A DNA stretch of 64,000 nt, from contig CAVQBF010000020.1 of the NCBI GenBank assembly GCA_963710615.1, positions 1 through 64,000 on the forward strand, read 5' to 3'. This DNA is from GCA-2746605 sp963710615 (GTDB lineage: Bacteria > Bacteroidota > Ignavibacteria > Ignavibacteriales > Melioribacteraceae). Under the pieces are notes generated by a model, which saw only the letters and a list, made by a program, of their open reading frames with translations, ran no database searches and was not told the DNA's origin. Made by a program: the position numbers and the translations under genes. Below are positions 46,179 to 55,171 of this stretch, piece by piece; positions within the stretch are counted from its first letter, which is position 1; each line of letters starts with the position of its first letter.

Positions 46179-48380
46179 ATGATCGAAATGAAAAAAAATA
46201 TATTACCTGTATTTATTGTCTTATTCATTGTTGCATTTTCGGGTGCGAATTCACAAAGTTTGCACCCAAATTTGGTGTTAAATTTAAATGATGTTAATTA
46301 CATATCGCAAAATTTAGAGGAAGCACCGCTATTTGAAAGTTCACTCAAAGAAGTAATAGAAAAAATTGATGTTGCCATTAATGGTCAGTTAGATATTCCA
46401 ACTCCACTCCATGCCGGAGGCGGTTATACTCACGAAAAGCATAAGCAAAATTATTCAGAAATGCATCAAGCGGGTATTCTTTATCAATTTACGAAGGATA
46501 AAAAATATCTTAATTTCATTACAAATATGCTTGATGAGTATTCACAGTTATTTCCAACGCTTGGCAAGCATCCTCAAGGTAAGGCACAGGGATATGGAAA
46601 GATATTTTGGCAGAGTTTAAATGAAACAGTATGGTTACTGCATACCATTCAAGCATATGATTGTATTTATAGTGATATCTCGGAAATTGAAAGATCAAAA
46701 TATGAAACTAACATATTTAACCCAATGGTTGAATTTTTCCTAAATGATCATCATGAAAAATTTAATTCAATTACTAATCATGCTACTTGGATGGTTGCTG
46801 CAGTAGGTATGACTGGATTTGTTTTAGGAAATGAAGATTATATTTCTAAATCTTTATATGGAACTGATGGAAAAGGTGAGACAGGATTCTTAGCTCAGTT
46901 GAGAGAATTATTTTCACCTGATGGTTACTATACAGAAGGCGGCTACTATGCCAGGTATGCACTTTGGCCATTTTTTATTTTTGCTGAATCTATTGATAAT
47001 AATTTACCTAAGTTAAAAATTTATGGATATCGAAGTAGTATTTTAAAGAAAGCTTTAGAATCGTTGCTTCAGGTAACTTATACTAATGGTGAGTTTATAC
47101 CCATTAATGATGCTTTGAAAGAAAAGACTTGGTTAACACCTGAACTAATTTATCCTATAAATTATATTTATGCTAATTGTGGAAACAATTCACAGTTATT
47201 GAATCTGGTTAGTCTTCATAATCGTGTTTCTCTCGATGGTTCCGGATTCCAAGTTGCAAAAGATTTGGAAGCCAATGCTAGTAATAAAAAATTTGAATGG
47301 AAAAGTGTTGAATTTTCTGATGGGCCTAAGGGCAATAAAGGCGGTATAACCATCTTAAGATATGGTACAAGTGAAGATCAATCTGCAGTATTCTTTAAAT
47401 ATGGATCACACGGATTGTCTCATGGTCATTTTGATAAATTAGGAATACTCTATTATGATCAGGGTAGAGAAATTTTGCCTGATTATGGAGCAGCGCGATT
47501 TTTAAATGTCGAACAAAAATATGGCGGAAGATATCTTCCGGAAAATAAATCTTTTGCTAAGCAAACAGTAGCGCATAATACACTTGTTGTAGATGGGAAT
47601 TCTCAATTTGATGGTATTATGGAAAAATCTGAAGATCATCATTCTGAAAAATATGCTGTAAATTTTTCTAATCCCAATTTTCAGTATGCAAGTGCAAAGG
47701 AAAAAAATGCTTATAATATTGAAATGCAAAGAACCCTCTGTTTGATAAAGGATTCTCTGCTATCAAAACCAATCATCCTTGATGTATTTAATCTTATCTC
47801 AGATGAAGAACATGAATATGACTTACCGTTTTACTATAAAGGGCATTTCCTTTCAGTAAACTTTGAATATGAAGCATTTACAAAAACAAGAAAAGTTCTC
47901 GGTAATAAAAATGGTTACCAACACTTATGGAAAGAAGCATTCGGAAAACCAAATGGAATTATGCAATTTACATGGATAAATGGTAACAGATTTTATTCAA
48001 TAACATCTAATACCGATACTAGTTCAGAAGTATACTTTACCCGCATTGGAGCTTCAGATCCGAACTTTAATCTTAGAAATGAAACCGGATTAATTATTAG
48101 ACAAAAAACAAAATCCTATTGTTTTGCTAATATTATAGAACCACATGGTTCGTTTGATCCTATTAAGGAAAAAACTAGTGGGGCTTACAGTAACTTTGAA
48201 GAAATAAAAGTATTGGAATCTAACTTAGATTATACAGTTGTAAACATTGCTGGCAAACAAAATATTAATTGGATGGTCTTTATTTCAAATAGTGATCCCA
48301 GTAGCGAAAGTATACATAGTATTGAAATTAATAATAATTCATATAATTGGGCAGGACCCGTTGCGATAAAAAAAATATAA
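46179..48380 (+). CDS. PL17 oligoalginate (exo) lyase
   Basis: The 733-residue protein has a signal peptide (ends near 'NSQS'). An alpha/alpha-toroid domain carries 'TNHATWMVAAVGMTGF' and 'SPDGYYTEGGYYARYALWPFF' (catalytic Asn-His and Tyr region). The heparinase II/III-like beta-sheet domain has 'GSHGLSHGHFDKLGILYYD', 'DYGAARFLNVE' and 'TVAHNTLVVDG'. These are the defining PL17 motifs. PL17 enzymes cut alginate oligomers from the end, releasing unsaturated monomer that becomes DEH. It begins 3 nt after the reductase gene and is followed 10 nt later by kdgF-like, a classic alginate arrangement. Periplasmic action is likely. A second ATG at 46188 is an alternative start. Confidence 0.92.
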   Translation: MIEMKKNILPVFIVLFIVAFSGANSQSLHPNLVLNLNDVNYISQNLEEAPLFESSLKEVIEKIDVAINGQLDIPTPLHAGGGYTHEKHKQNYSEMHQAGILYQFTKDKKYLNFITNMLDEYSQLFPTLGKHPQGKAQGYGKIFWQSLNETVWLLHTIQAYDCIYSDISEIERSKYETNIFNPMVEFFLNDHHEKFNSITNHATWMVAAVGMTGFVLGNEDYISKSLYGTDGKGETGFLAQLRELFSPDGYYTEGGYYARYALWPFFIFAESIDNNLPKLKIYGYRSSILKKALESLLQVTYTNGEFIPINDALKEKTWLTPELIYPINYIYANCGNNSQLLNLVSLHNRVSLDGSGFQVAKDLEANASNKKFEWKSVEFSDGPKGNKGGITILRYGTSEDQSAVFFKYGSHGLSHGHFDKLGILYYDQGREILPDYGAARFLNVEQKYGGRYLPENKSFAKQTVAHNTLVVDGNSQFDGIMEKSEDHHSEKYAVNFSNPNFQYASAKEKNAYNIEMQRTLCLIKDSLLSKPIILDVFNLISDEEHEYDLPFYYKGHFLSVNFEYEAFTKTRKVLGNKNGYQHLWKEAFGKPNGIMQFTWINGNRFYSITSNTDTSSEVYFTRIGASDPNFNLRNETGLIIRQKTKSYCFANIIEPHGSFDPIKEKTSGAYSNFEEIKVLESNLDYTVVNIAGKQNINWMVFISNSDPSSESIHSIEINNNSYNWAGPVAIKKI

Positions 48381-48390
48381 AGGAGTTGAT

Positions 48391-48735
48391 ATGAAATATT
48401 CGAGTAAAGAATATATTCAAACTGAAGGGCTAAATTGGGAAGATGTAGCTCCAGGAATGAAGAGACAGTTTATGGGATACGATGATGAAATAATGATGGT
48501 CAAAGTTAAATTCGATAAGGGTGGGATTGGAGCAAGGCATGCTCATATTCATAGTCAAACCACATACGTTGTAAGTGGTTCTTTTGAAGTTGCTATTGGC
48601 GATGAAAAAAAAGTATTGAGGGGTGGAGACGGTTTTTATATTCCTCCTAATGTTGAACATGGTGCAGTATGTTTGGAAGATGGTATTTTGATAGATGTAT
48701 TCAGCCCGATTAGAGAAGATTTTATGAATGACTAA
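48391..48735 (+). CDS. kdgF: KdgF-like cupin, unsaturated uronate ring-opening protein
   Basis: A 114-residue single cupin. The metal-binding motif is seen as 'GARHAHIHSQTTYVVSGSFEVAIGDEKKVLRGGDGFYIPPNVEHGAVCLEDG', with three His and a Gln/Glu position. KdgF proteins catalyse linearisation of the 4,5-unsaturated monouronate released by lyases to DEH, feeding the SDR reductase encoded upstream. AAGGAG lies before the ATG, and the gene sits between PL17 and the transporter. Length and motif match the family closely. It has no signal peptide, so it acts in the cytoplasm after import. Confidence 0.9.
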   Translation: MKYSSKEYIQTEGLNWEDVAPGMKRQFMGYDDEIMMVKVKFDKGGIGARHAHIHSQTTYVVSGSFEVAIGDEKKVLRGGDGFYIPPNVEHGAVCLEDGILIDVFSPIREDFMND

Positions 48736-48775
48736 TATGAGTATTAAAAAGAAAACTAATTAACAAGGAATTCTT

Positions 48776-50053
48776 ATGAAAAAAGTAAAGGGATTGCGCT
48801 GGTGGATTGTTACTCTGGTAGCACTTGCCACAGTTATTAATTACATTGATAGAAGTGCTCTTGCAATAATGTGGCCATCAATTGAAGGTGATGTTGGATT
48901 AAATAAGGAAGACTACGCATTCATCGGCATCATGTTTACTGTGGCCTATGCAATAAGTCAAAGTCTATCTGGTAAATTATATGATAAGATTGGTACAAAG
49001 CTTGGATTTATTTTCTCTATTGTTGTCTGGTCTATATCAGTTGGATTATTAGGGATAGCAAGATCACTAGCAAGCTTCAGCATATTCAGATTTATGCTTG
49101 GTTTAGGAGAAGCAGGAAACTGGCCAGGTGCCACAAAATCTAATGCAGAGTGGTTCCCAATCAAAGAACGAGCCTTTGCACAGGGAATTTTTAATTCAGG
49201 TGCATCATTGGGGGCTGTTCTCTCTGCCCCGGTTATTGCAATCCTATATACTTGGTTTGGCTGGCAAATGACTTTCGTAATTTTAGGGGTTATTGGTATT
49301 TTGTGGATAATTCCCTGGGTAATGATTAATAAAGCTCTGCCTGATAAGCATCCATGGATTACTGATGAAGAGAAAGAATACATTATCGAAGGTCAAAAAG
49401 AAACAACTGGCGATACCATAAAAGATAAGTTACTGGGTTGGGGAGAAATGCTTTCCTACAAACAGAGTTGGTCAGTATTAATCTCAAGATTTTTCTTGGA
49501 TCCAATTTGGTGGTTATTTGTTTTCTGGTTACCAATTTATTTAGCAGATCAATTTGGATTTGATGTTAAGCAAATTGGACTGTTTGCTTGGGTTCCTTAT
49601 GTTGGGGCAGCTGCGGGGGCACTATTTGGTGGTTGGATAGTAGGAGAATGGATAAAAAAGGGATGGTCTACCAATAAGGCACGAAAAGTTGCAATATCAC
49701 TTGGTGGAATAATCATGGTTCCTTCTCTAATACTAACAGCATTTGCAAGTACTCCTTTAATGGCTGTATTACTAATTGCTGTTATATTATTCGGATTTCA
49801 AGTTTCGATTGGAAATATTCAAACGTTACCCAGTGATTTTTATTCAGGAAAAAATGTTGGAGCTTTAGCAGGCATGGGTGGAACCACTGCTGCAATAGGA
49901 GTTGTTATAACAACCTATCTAGTACCAGCTCTTACTGTAACAAGTTATGTGCCGTTCTTTGCACTAGGCGCAATATTAGTTCCTTTAGGTATAGCCTCCG
50001 TTTATTTCTTTGGTGGTGAAATAAAGAGAGTTAAGATAAAAGATGAGAACTGA
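48776..50053 (+). CDS. MFS uronate transporter (ExuT/ACS family)
   Basis: This 425-residue, 12-helix major facilitator starts 'LRWWIVTLVALATVINYIDRSALAIMWP', typical of the anion:cation symporter (ACS) family with ExuT/DgoT/GudP. It carries the loop motif 'GKLYDKIGTKLGF' and 'GLGEAGNWPGATKSNAEWFP', a hallmark of hexuronate transporters. It would bring unsaturated monouronates or DEH across the inner membrane with protons. Similar genes accompany PL17/KdgF in alginate loci. It closes the catabolic block; the next gene starts after a marked hairpin. Confidence 0.88.
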   Translation: MKKVKGLRWWIVTLVALATVINYIDRSALAIMWPSIEGDVGLNKEDYAFIGIMFTVAYAISQSLSGKLYDKIGTKLGFIFSIVVWSISVGLLGIARSLASFSIFRFMLGLGEAGNWPGATKSNAEWFPIKERAFAQGIFNSGASLGAVLSAPVIAILYTWFGWQMTFVILGVIGILWIIPWVMINKALPDKHPWITDEEKEYIIEGQKETTGDTIKDKLLGWGEMLSYKQSWSVLISRFFLDPIWWLFVFWLPIYLADQFGFDVKQIGLFAWVPYVGAAAGALFGGWIVGEWIKKGWSTNKARKVAISLGGIIMVPSLILTAFASTPLMAVLLIAVILFGFQVSIGNIQTLPSDFYSGKNVGALAGMGGTTAAIGVVITTYLVPALTVTSYVPFFALGAILVPLGIASVYFFGGEIKRVKIKDEN

Positions 50054-50059
50054 TTATTT

Positions 50060-51922
50060 ATGGAATATATCTTCAAATTCATCTTATGTGGAGACAAAAT
50101 TGAAAGAACTTACGCTGGGGATCATTTCTCCAGGGTAAGTTCTAAATTCAAAACTCACCCAGTATCCCATATAGTCATTATCTATTTATTAGTATTTCTC
50201 TTCTCCAATATAATTTACAGTTCTCAAAAAATTTTAGTAAACAATGCTGATCATTTAAAATCACTTGTTAATTCTGTTATGCCAGGCGATACAATAATGA
50301 TTAGGAATGGTAATTTTGATACGGATGGATCTGTAACAATAAGAAATAACGGAACAGCCAAGAACAGAATTATTATAATGGCAGAATCATTAAACGGTGT
50401 TCAACTTGTTAATGAATCCTATTTTGATTTCAGAAAATGTTCCTACATTACTTTAACTGGTTTTATCTTTAAAAGTATCAACGTTACCGCAGTAAAACTT
50501 CAAGCTAGTCATCATATACGTATAACAAATAATATATTTAGTCTAAATGAAACTAATTCGAGAAAGTGGGTTCTGATTGGCGGAATTTGGGATGATCCCA
50601 ATGCCATCAGCAGCGATAACAGGATTGATCATAATATTTTTGAAAATAAAACTCAGCCTGGAAATTTTATAACGATTGACGGATCACCAGACCCTGTATA
50701 TCTTTCCTCAATCAGAGATACGATAGATCACAATTATTTTAGGAATAACACTCCGCGAGTTGTAAATGAAAAAGAATCAATACGAGTTGGATGGAGTGAG
50801 TTATCACAATCCAGCGGCTACACCGTTATTGAGCATAATCTTTTTGAAGATTGCAACGGAGACCCTGAAATAATTTCTGTAAAAACTTGTGATAACATTG
50901 TCCGGCATAATACTTTCAAACGCTGCAAAGGAACTGTTTCACTTCGACATGGAAATAGAACAGAGGTTTACGGAAACTTTTTCTTTGGAGAAGGTGTGGA
51001 AGGAACCGGCGGTGTTAGACTTTACGGCGATGATCATCTCGTGTACAATAATTATTTCCAAGACTTGACGGGAACAATTTGGGATGCACCAATTACATTA
51101 ACCAATGGTGACTATGATAGCGGCAGTAATCTTTCAAAACATTTTAGAATTAACCGGGCGAAAATTGTTTTTAATACACTTGTAAACAATACAAACGCAA
51201 TTCAAATCGGTTACACTAATAATGGTAATTACAGCAAGCCGCCGCGCGATGTTGTAATTGCAAATAATATTATTGTCGGCAGCGAGAACGATTTGGTTCA
51301 GACATTTACAAGTCCTATTAATATGGTGTGGCAAGGTAACATTATGCACCCAACTGCAATAGCAAGTTTAGGTATAACAGCAGCATCTACGGAAATAAAA
51401 GAGATCGACCCTCAACTTGAATTGATGGACGATTATTGGAGGCTTTCAAGTTCGAGTCCGGCGATAGATTCAAGTCTAGGCACTTGGGATTATGTGGTTA
51501 ATGATATGGACGGTCAAGAGCGTGATTCACTCTTAGATGTTGGTGCTGATGAATTTTCGAACACTGAAATTATGTATAAACCGCTTACTCCAGAGGATGT
51601 TGGACCCGGGACTGAAATCATTACAAGTGTTTCTAACGAAAATATTCTTCCTGAGCATAGATCATTTATTCTCAAACAAAATTATCCAAATCCGTTTAAC
51701 AGCGCTACAAATATTGAAGTTTATGTTTTTAGACAAGGTAATTTTAATCTTAAAATATTCGATACAAATGGTGAATTGGTTAAAACAGTTTTCAGCGGTA
51801 AGCTAATTCCGGGTTACAATAAATTCTCAATTAAAATGGATAATTTTAGTTCAGGCAGGTATTATTTCAGAATTTCAGACGGCAAGTTTTCCGATACAAG
51901 AAAATTAGTTCATTTGAAGTAG
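50060..51922 (+). CDS. PL6-family lyase with T9SS signal
   Basis: The PL6 beta-helix runs from about residue 55 to 490. The catalytic Lys lies in 'EIISVKTCDNIVRHNTF' and the catalytic Arg in 'VSLRHGNRTEVYGN', with 'EDCNGDPE' preceding. A T9SS type-A signal ends the protein ('LKQNYPNPFNSATNIEV'), so it is a surface enzyme. It has no second beta-helix module, unlike the PL6 protein encoded at 36773. The only ATG (50060) puts 35-40 unusual residues ahead of the real hydrophobic signal ('IVIIYLLVFLFSNIIYSSQ') and makes the ribosome read through a strong hairpin (50105-50143). The true start may lie near 50163 at a non-ATG codon, or the signal is an internal type. Confidence 0.85.
   Translation: MEYIFKFILCGDKIERTYAGDHFSRVSSKFKTHPVSHIVIIYLLVFLFSNIIYSSQKILVNNADHLKSLVNSVMPGDTIMIRNGNFDTDGSVTIRNNGTAKNRIIIMAESLNGVQLVNESYFDFRKCSYITLTGFIFKSINVTAVKLQASHHIRITNNIFSLNETNSRKWVLIGGIWDDPNAISSDNRIDHNIFENKTQPGNFITIDGSPDPVYLSSIRDTIDHNYFRNNTPRVVNEKESIRVGWSELSQSSGYTVIEHNLFEDCNGDPEIISVKTCDNIVRHNTFKRCKGTVSLRHGNRTEVYGNFFFGEGVEGTGGVRLYGDDHLVYNNYFQDLTGTIWDAPITLTNGDYDSGSNLSKHFRINRAKIVFNTLVNNTNAIQIGYTNNGNYSKPPRDVVIANNIIVGSENDLVQTFTSPINMVWQGNIMHPTAIASLGITAASTEIKEIDPQLELMDDYWRLSSSSPAIDSSLGTWDYVVNDMDGQERDSLLDVGADEFSNTEIMYKPLTPEDVGPGTEIITSVSNENILPEHRSFILKQNYPNPFNSATNIEVYVFRQGNFNLKIFDTNGELVKTVFSGKLIPGYNKFSIKMDNFSSGRYYFRISDGKFSDTRKLVHLK
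50105..50143 (+). promoter_or_regulatory. Strong hairpin over the 5' end of the PL6 gene
   Basis: AGAACTTAC (50105-50113) pairs perfectly with GTAAGTTCT (50135-50143). After a G-G mismatch CTGGGGA (50115-50121) pairs with TCTCCAG (50127-50133), leaving a 5-nt loop. No T-run follows, so it is not a classical terminator. It could be an RNA stability or processing element separating the catabolic block from the second lyase block. Confidence 0.7.
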
Positions 51923-51927
51923 GATAT

Positions 51928-54228
51928 ATGAAAATTAAAAATTTTATAATAGTCATAGCATTATTACCGCAAATATTTTTTGCAGACATAACAGCTGGTT
52001 TTAAAAATGAAGTAATCACAAATGATCAGCTAATTTCCATGCTCGATACTTCTCACGAAGAGATAAAGCAAATTGTTGATATCTATGAGTTGGGGAAAAA
52101 AGAAAAGGCTATTGAGCAGTTAGCCGCTTATTTCAAAAATAAAATGGCTGCATCATATTTTTTTAATTGGAAAAATCTTGAAGAAAGATTTAACTATTAT
52201 ACCGAAACTTACCCCGATAGACTGAGCGAACACAAAAGAAGAAAGGCGGAACACTTATCATTATTTCCCGCGGAAACAAAATGGAAACTTCCGATAACCG
52301 GACTAAATGGTGAGGAAATAAATGCATATAAATTAAGGCATCTGGCGCGGTCACATAAAATGATAGATATTGGATTTTGCTATTATAATGAAGATAAGAA
52401 TATTGAGTATAAAAATTATTTCGTTGAGCAGGTAAAATCACTTCGTAATGCCTATATTAAAAATGAATATGAAACTGACGGCAATGATGTTTTCGAATAT
52501 TTTAGAAGCGGCTACAGGGTATTCAATTGGCTATTTACACATAACCTATTTTTGGCAAGTGAAGATTATTCAACTGATGACCAAATTCTATTAATAAAGA
52601 CGTTTCTATATCACGGGACTGATCTTTACAATAAAACTAAAAAATATAATAACGGGAACCATCATACAAAAGGTTTGATGGCGTTGTCATTGATCTCGAT
52701 TCTATTTGATGAGTTTAATGAATCAGATAAATGGTTTGAGCATTCAATTAATTATTTAACAAAGCATTTAAGACAAGAGATAAATGCGGACGGATTTCAA
52801 TTTGAAAGGTCAGTACATTACCATGTTGGCGACATAGATAATTACTTTTATGTTTACTATTTGGCAAAGCTTAACCATATAGAAGTTTCGAATGAGTTTG
52901 AGCAGAGATTCAAATCGATGTTTGATGCATTAATAAAAATTGCACTGCCTAATGGAAAACTGCCGGTGCTACAGGATGATACCGATTCACCCTGGGCGGA
53001 ATATAATCAGATGCATTCAACAATGTACATCGGCGCTTTGCTTTTTCAAGAACCGGAATACAAGTATTTCAGCAAGAGCAAGCCTTCATCAGTTAAATAT
53101 TGGTTTTTTAGAAATGAAGATTTTGATGTGTATGAAAAAATTGAAAAGCAGCGTCCAAAATTGGGTTCAGCATCGTTAGAAGAAACAGGCTATTACCTAA
53201 TGAGAAAAGGCTGGGATGATGATGATCCGGCAATGATAATTTCGGCAGGGCTCAGCGATAAAAAGCCTGATCATCAGCACGGTGATATGCTTGGGATATA
53301 TGCTTATGCTAACGATCAAGTTATTTTACCAAATTACCAAGTAAGATATTTTCTTGAAGACTTTCCTTTTTTCAAAAATTCGTTTGTTAAAAATGTAGCG
53401 CTTGTTGACTCAATACCGCATGGCCAAGATTGGAAAGGAAACAGAGGCGGTTCAGGTTTTGGGAAATTTAAAAAACTCCCAAACCCAAAAACTATTAGCT
53501 GGTTATCAAATAGTGACTTTGATTTATTTGTCGGTACTCATGACGGTTATTCAAATATTGGTGTTAATCATATTCGAAAAGTCATATTCATTAAAGATGG
53601 GTTTTGGATCGTAAAAGATGAATTCCTTTCAAATGAAAAACATAATTATCAGCAAGTTTGGCAGGGTCATTTTTCTTTGGAGAACAATAATCATCTCAGA
53701 ACAACATTTGCTAACGGTAGCGGACTAGATATTATTCAAATGAACAACGGAAACTACCGGCATTCGTTTGATAGCTTTAGAGGTAAGGGGAATGTAGTTA
53801 TTAGCAAGGAAGGAAATGATAACTTTAACTTTACAACAATTCTTTATCCCTTTGCTGATTTTGAAGAAAGAGGAGAAGCAAAGGATATAATTGAACTTTC
53901 AGGCTTAGGCGAATGGTCCTTTAATAATAACAGTATAGAAGACGCAAAAGTATCCATTAACTCCGACCAAATAATTACAAATGGAAACATATACATTTGC
54001 TTGAATACAAGATCATTCAGTTTACCAAATAATACTATCGCGCAGTCAAAAGGGGATTACATCTTAAAATTTAATCCAAACAATATTGAAATATTCGTTT
54101 TAAATTCATCGGAAGCTTCGATGATCTTTGATAGCGAAGTAAATTTAGAAGATGAGGGTACTATTAAAAAAATTAAAAAGCTTAGCTGTTTGCCGGGTGA
54201 AAAGTATTCGTTAAAACTAGATAAATAG
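51928..54228 (+). CDS. Heparinase II/III-superfamily polysaccharide lyase
   Basis: The 766-residue protein has a signal peptide (ends near 'IFFADI'), an alpha/alpha-toroid ('FEYFRSGYRVFNWLFTHNLFL', 'NGNHHTKGLMALSLISILFDE', 'DGFQFERSVHYHVGDIDNYFYVYYLA') and a heparinase II/III-like beta domain ('DKKPDHQHGDMLGIYAYAND', 'KNVALVDS'). The His-His pair, Tyr and the HQHGD His fit the catalytic set of this superfamily (PL12/15/17/21/39). It is clearly different from the PL17 protein encoded at 46179, and the exact PL family (PL15, PL21 or PL39) cannot be fixed by eye. It lacks a T9SS signal, so it probably acts in the periplasm. Confidence 0.8.
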   Translation: MKIKNFIIVIALLPQIFFADITAGFKNEVITNDQLISMLDTSHEEIKQIVDIYELGKKEKAIEQLAAYFKNKMAASYFFNWKNLEERFNYYTETYPDRLSEHKRRKAEHLSLFPAETKWKLPITGLNGEEINAYKLRHLARSHKMIDIGFCYYNEDKNIEYKNYFVEQVKSLRNAYIKNEYETDGNDVFEYFRSGYRVFNWLFTHNLFLASEDYSTDDQILLIKTFLYHGTDLYNKTKKYNNGNHHTKGLMALSLISILFDEFNESDKWFEHSINYLTKHLRQEINADGFQFERSVHYHVGDIDNYFYVYYLAKLNHIEVSNEFEQRFKSMFDALIKIALPNGKLPVLQDDTDSPWAEYNQMHSTMYIGALLFQEPEYKYFSKSKPSSVKYWFFRNEDFDVYEKIEKQRPKLGSASLEETGYYLMRKGWDDDDPAMIISAGLSDKKPDHQHGDMLGIYAYANDQVILPNYQVRYFLEDFPFFKNSFVKNVALVDSIPHGQDWKGNRGGSGFGKFKKLPNPKTISWLSNSDFDLFVGTHDGYSNIGVNHIRKVIFIKDGFWIVKDEFLSNEKHNYQQVWQGHFSLENNNHLRTTFANGSGLDIIQMNNGNYRHSFDSFRGKGNVVISKEGNDNFNFTTILYPFADFEERGEAKDIIELSGLGEWSFNNNSIEDAKVSINSDQIITNGNIYICLNTRSFSLPNNTIAQSKGDYILKFNPNNIEIFVLNSSEASMIFDSEVNLEDEGTIKKIKKLSCLPGEKYSLKLDK

Positions 54229-54231
54229 TAA

Positions 54232-55107
54232 ATGAAAGATTATTTAAAAATATTAGTGTTAGTTATTGTTCTGTTTAGTTCTTCATGTTCGAATGAAGAT
54301 ACTGCAAATATAAATATGAATAATGTTTATCCATGGTGCGTAGTTGCGTTTGATTCCTTAGAACGATCGCCTGAGGAACGCATAAGCATGCTGAAAGATT
54401 TTGGCTTTACTAAATACGCATATGATTGGAAAGTAGATGATTTAGATGAAACAGAAAAAGAATTTAAGTTGGTAAAAGAAAATAATTTGGAGATTATTTC
54501 AGTCTGGTTTTGGTTGAATGCAAAGAGAGATAGTATTGGAAAACTCAGTTCGCGAAATGAAAGAATGCTTGATATATTAGAGCAATCTGAATTAAGAACA
54601 ACTCTCTGGGTCAGCTTTAATAATAATTTCTTCAAAGATCTTACTCATGAACAATCATTGAGTAAAGCCATATCGATGATCCGGTTTATTTATGAAAAAG
54701 CTGATAGCATTGGATGTAAAGTTGAATTTTATAATCACGGCGGATGGTTCGGGGACTTGAACAATCAAATTGAAATTATTAATACAATGCCTGAATACGA
54801 TTTGAAAATAGTTTATAACTTTCATCATGGTCATCAAGACATTGAAAACTTCCCTCATTTAGTGAAGAAAATTAAACCATATTTATCATCAGTTAATTTG
54901 AACGGAATGAGAAAAGATTGTCCTAAAATTTTACCAATTGGCGAAGGAGATCACGAACACGAGATGATCAAGTTATTGATAGATGAAGGCTTTAACGGAC
55001 CTTGGGGAATATTAGGACATGTTAAAAATGAAGATGTAAAAGTGGTGTTGGAGGGAAATCTATTAGGATTGAAGTCGTTGAAATTATTTGGCAATTCGAA
55101 TGATTAA
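54232..55107 (+). CDS. Lipoprotein, sugar isomerase/epimerase-like TIM barrel
   Basis: This 291-residue protein has a lipoprotein signal ('LVIVLFSSSCSNED'). The body resembles AP-endonuclease-2/xylose isomerase-like TIM barrels ('ERISMLKDFGFTKYAYDW', 'LEIISVWFWLNA', 'VEFYNHGGWFGD', 'IVYNFHHGHQDIENFPHLVKKI', 'SVNLNGMRKDCPKI', 'GPWGILGH'). His, Glu and Asp positions that could bind a metal are present, but the reaction is unknown. Envelope-located members of this group are common in Bacteroidota glycan loci. It is 3 nt from the upstream gene and may modify a sugar released in the periplasm. Confidence 0.65.
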   Translation: MKDYLKILVLVIVLFSSSCSNEDTANINMNNVYPWCVVAFDSLERSPEERISMLKDFGFTKYAYDWKVDDLDETEKEFKLVKENNLEIISVWFWLNAKRDSIGKLSSRNERMLDILEQSELRTTLWVSFNNNFFKDLTHEQSLSKAISMIRFIYEKADSIGCKVEFYNHGGWFGDLNNQIEIINTMPEYDLKIVYNFHHGHQDIENFPHLVKKIKPYLSSVNLNGMRKDCPKILPIGEGDHEHEMIKLLIDEGFNGPWGILGHVKNEDVKVVLEGNLLGLKSLKLFGNSND

Positions 55108-55171
55108 GATTTATGGAACAACATTGTAAAGACTGTAATTAAAAAAGATTAACAATATGGAACAGATAAGA

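Noticed and set aside
50060..50143. Classical intrinsic terminator after the transporter gene
   Set aside because: The hairpin is strong, but the following bases are AAATTCAAAAC with no T-run.
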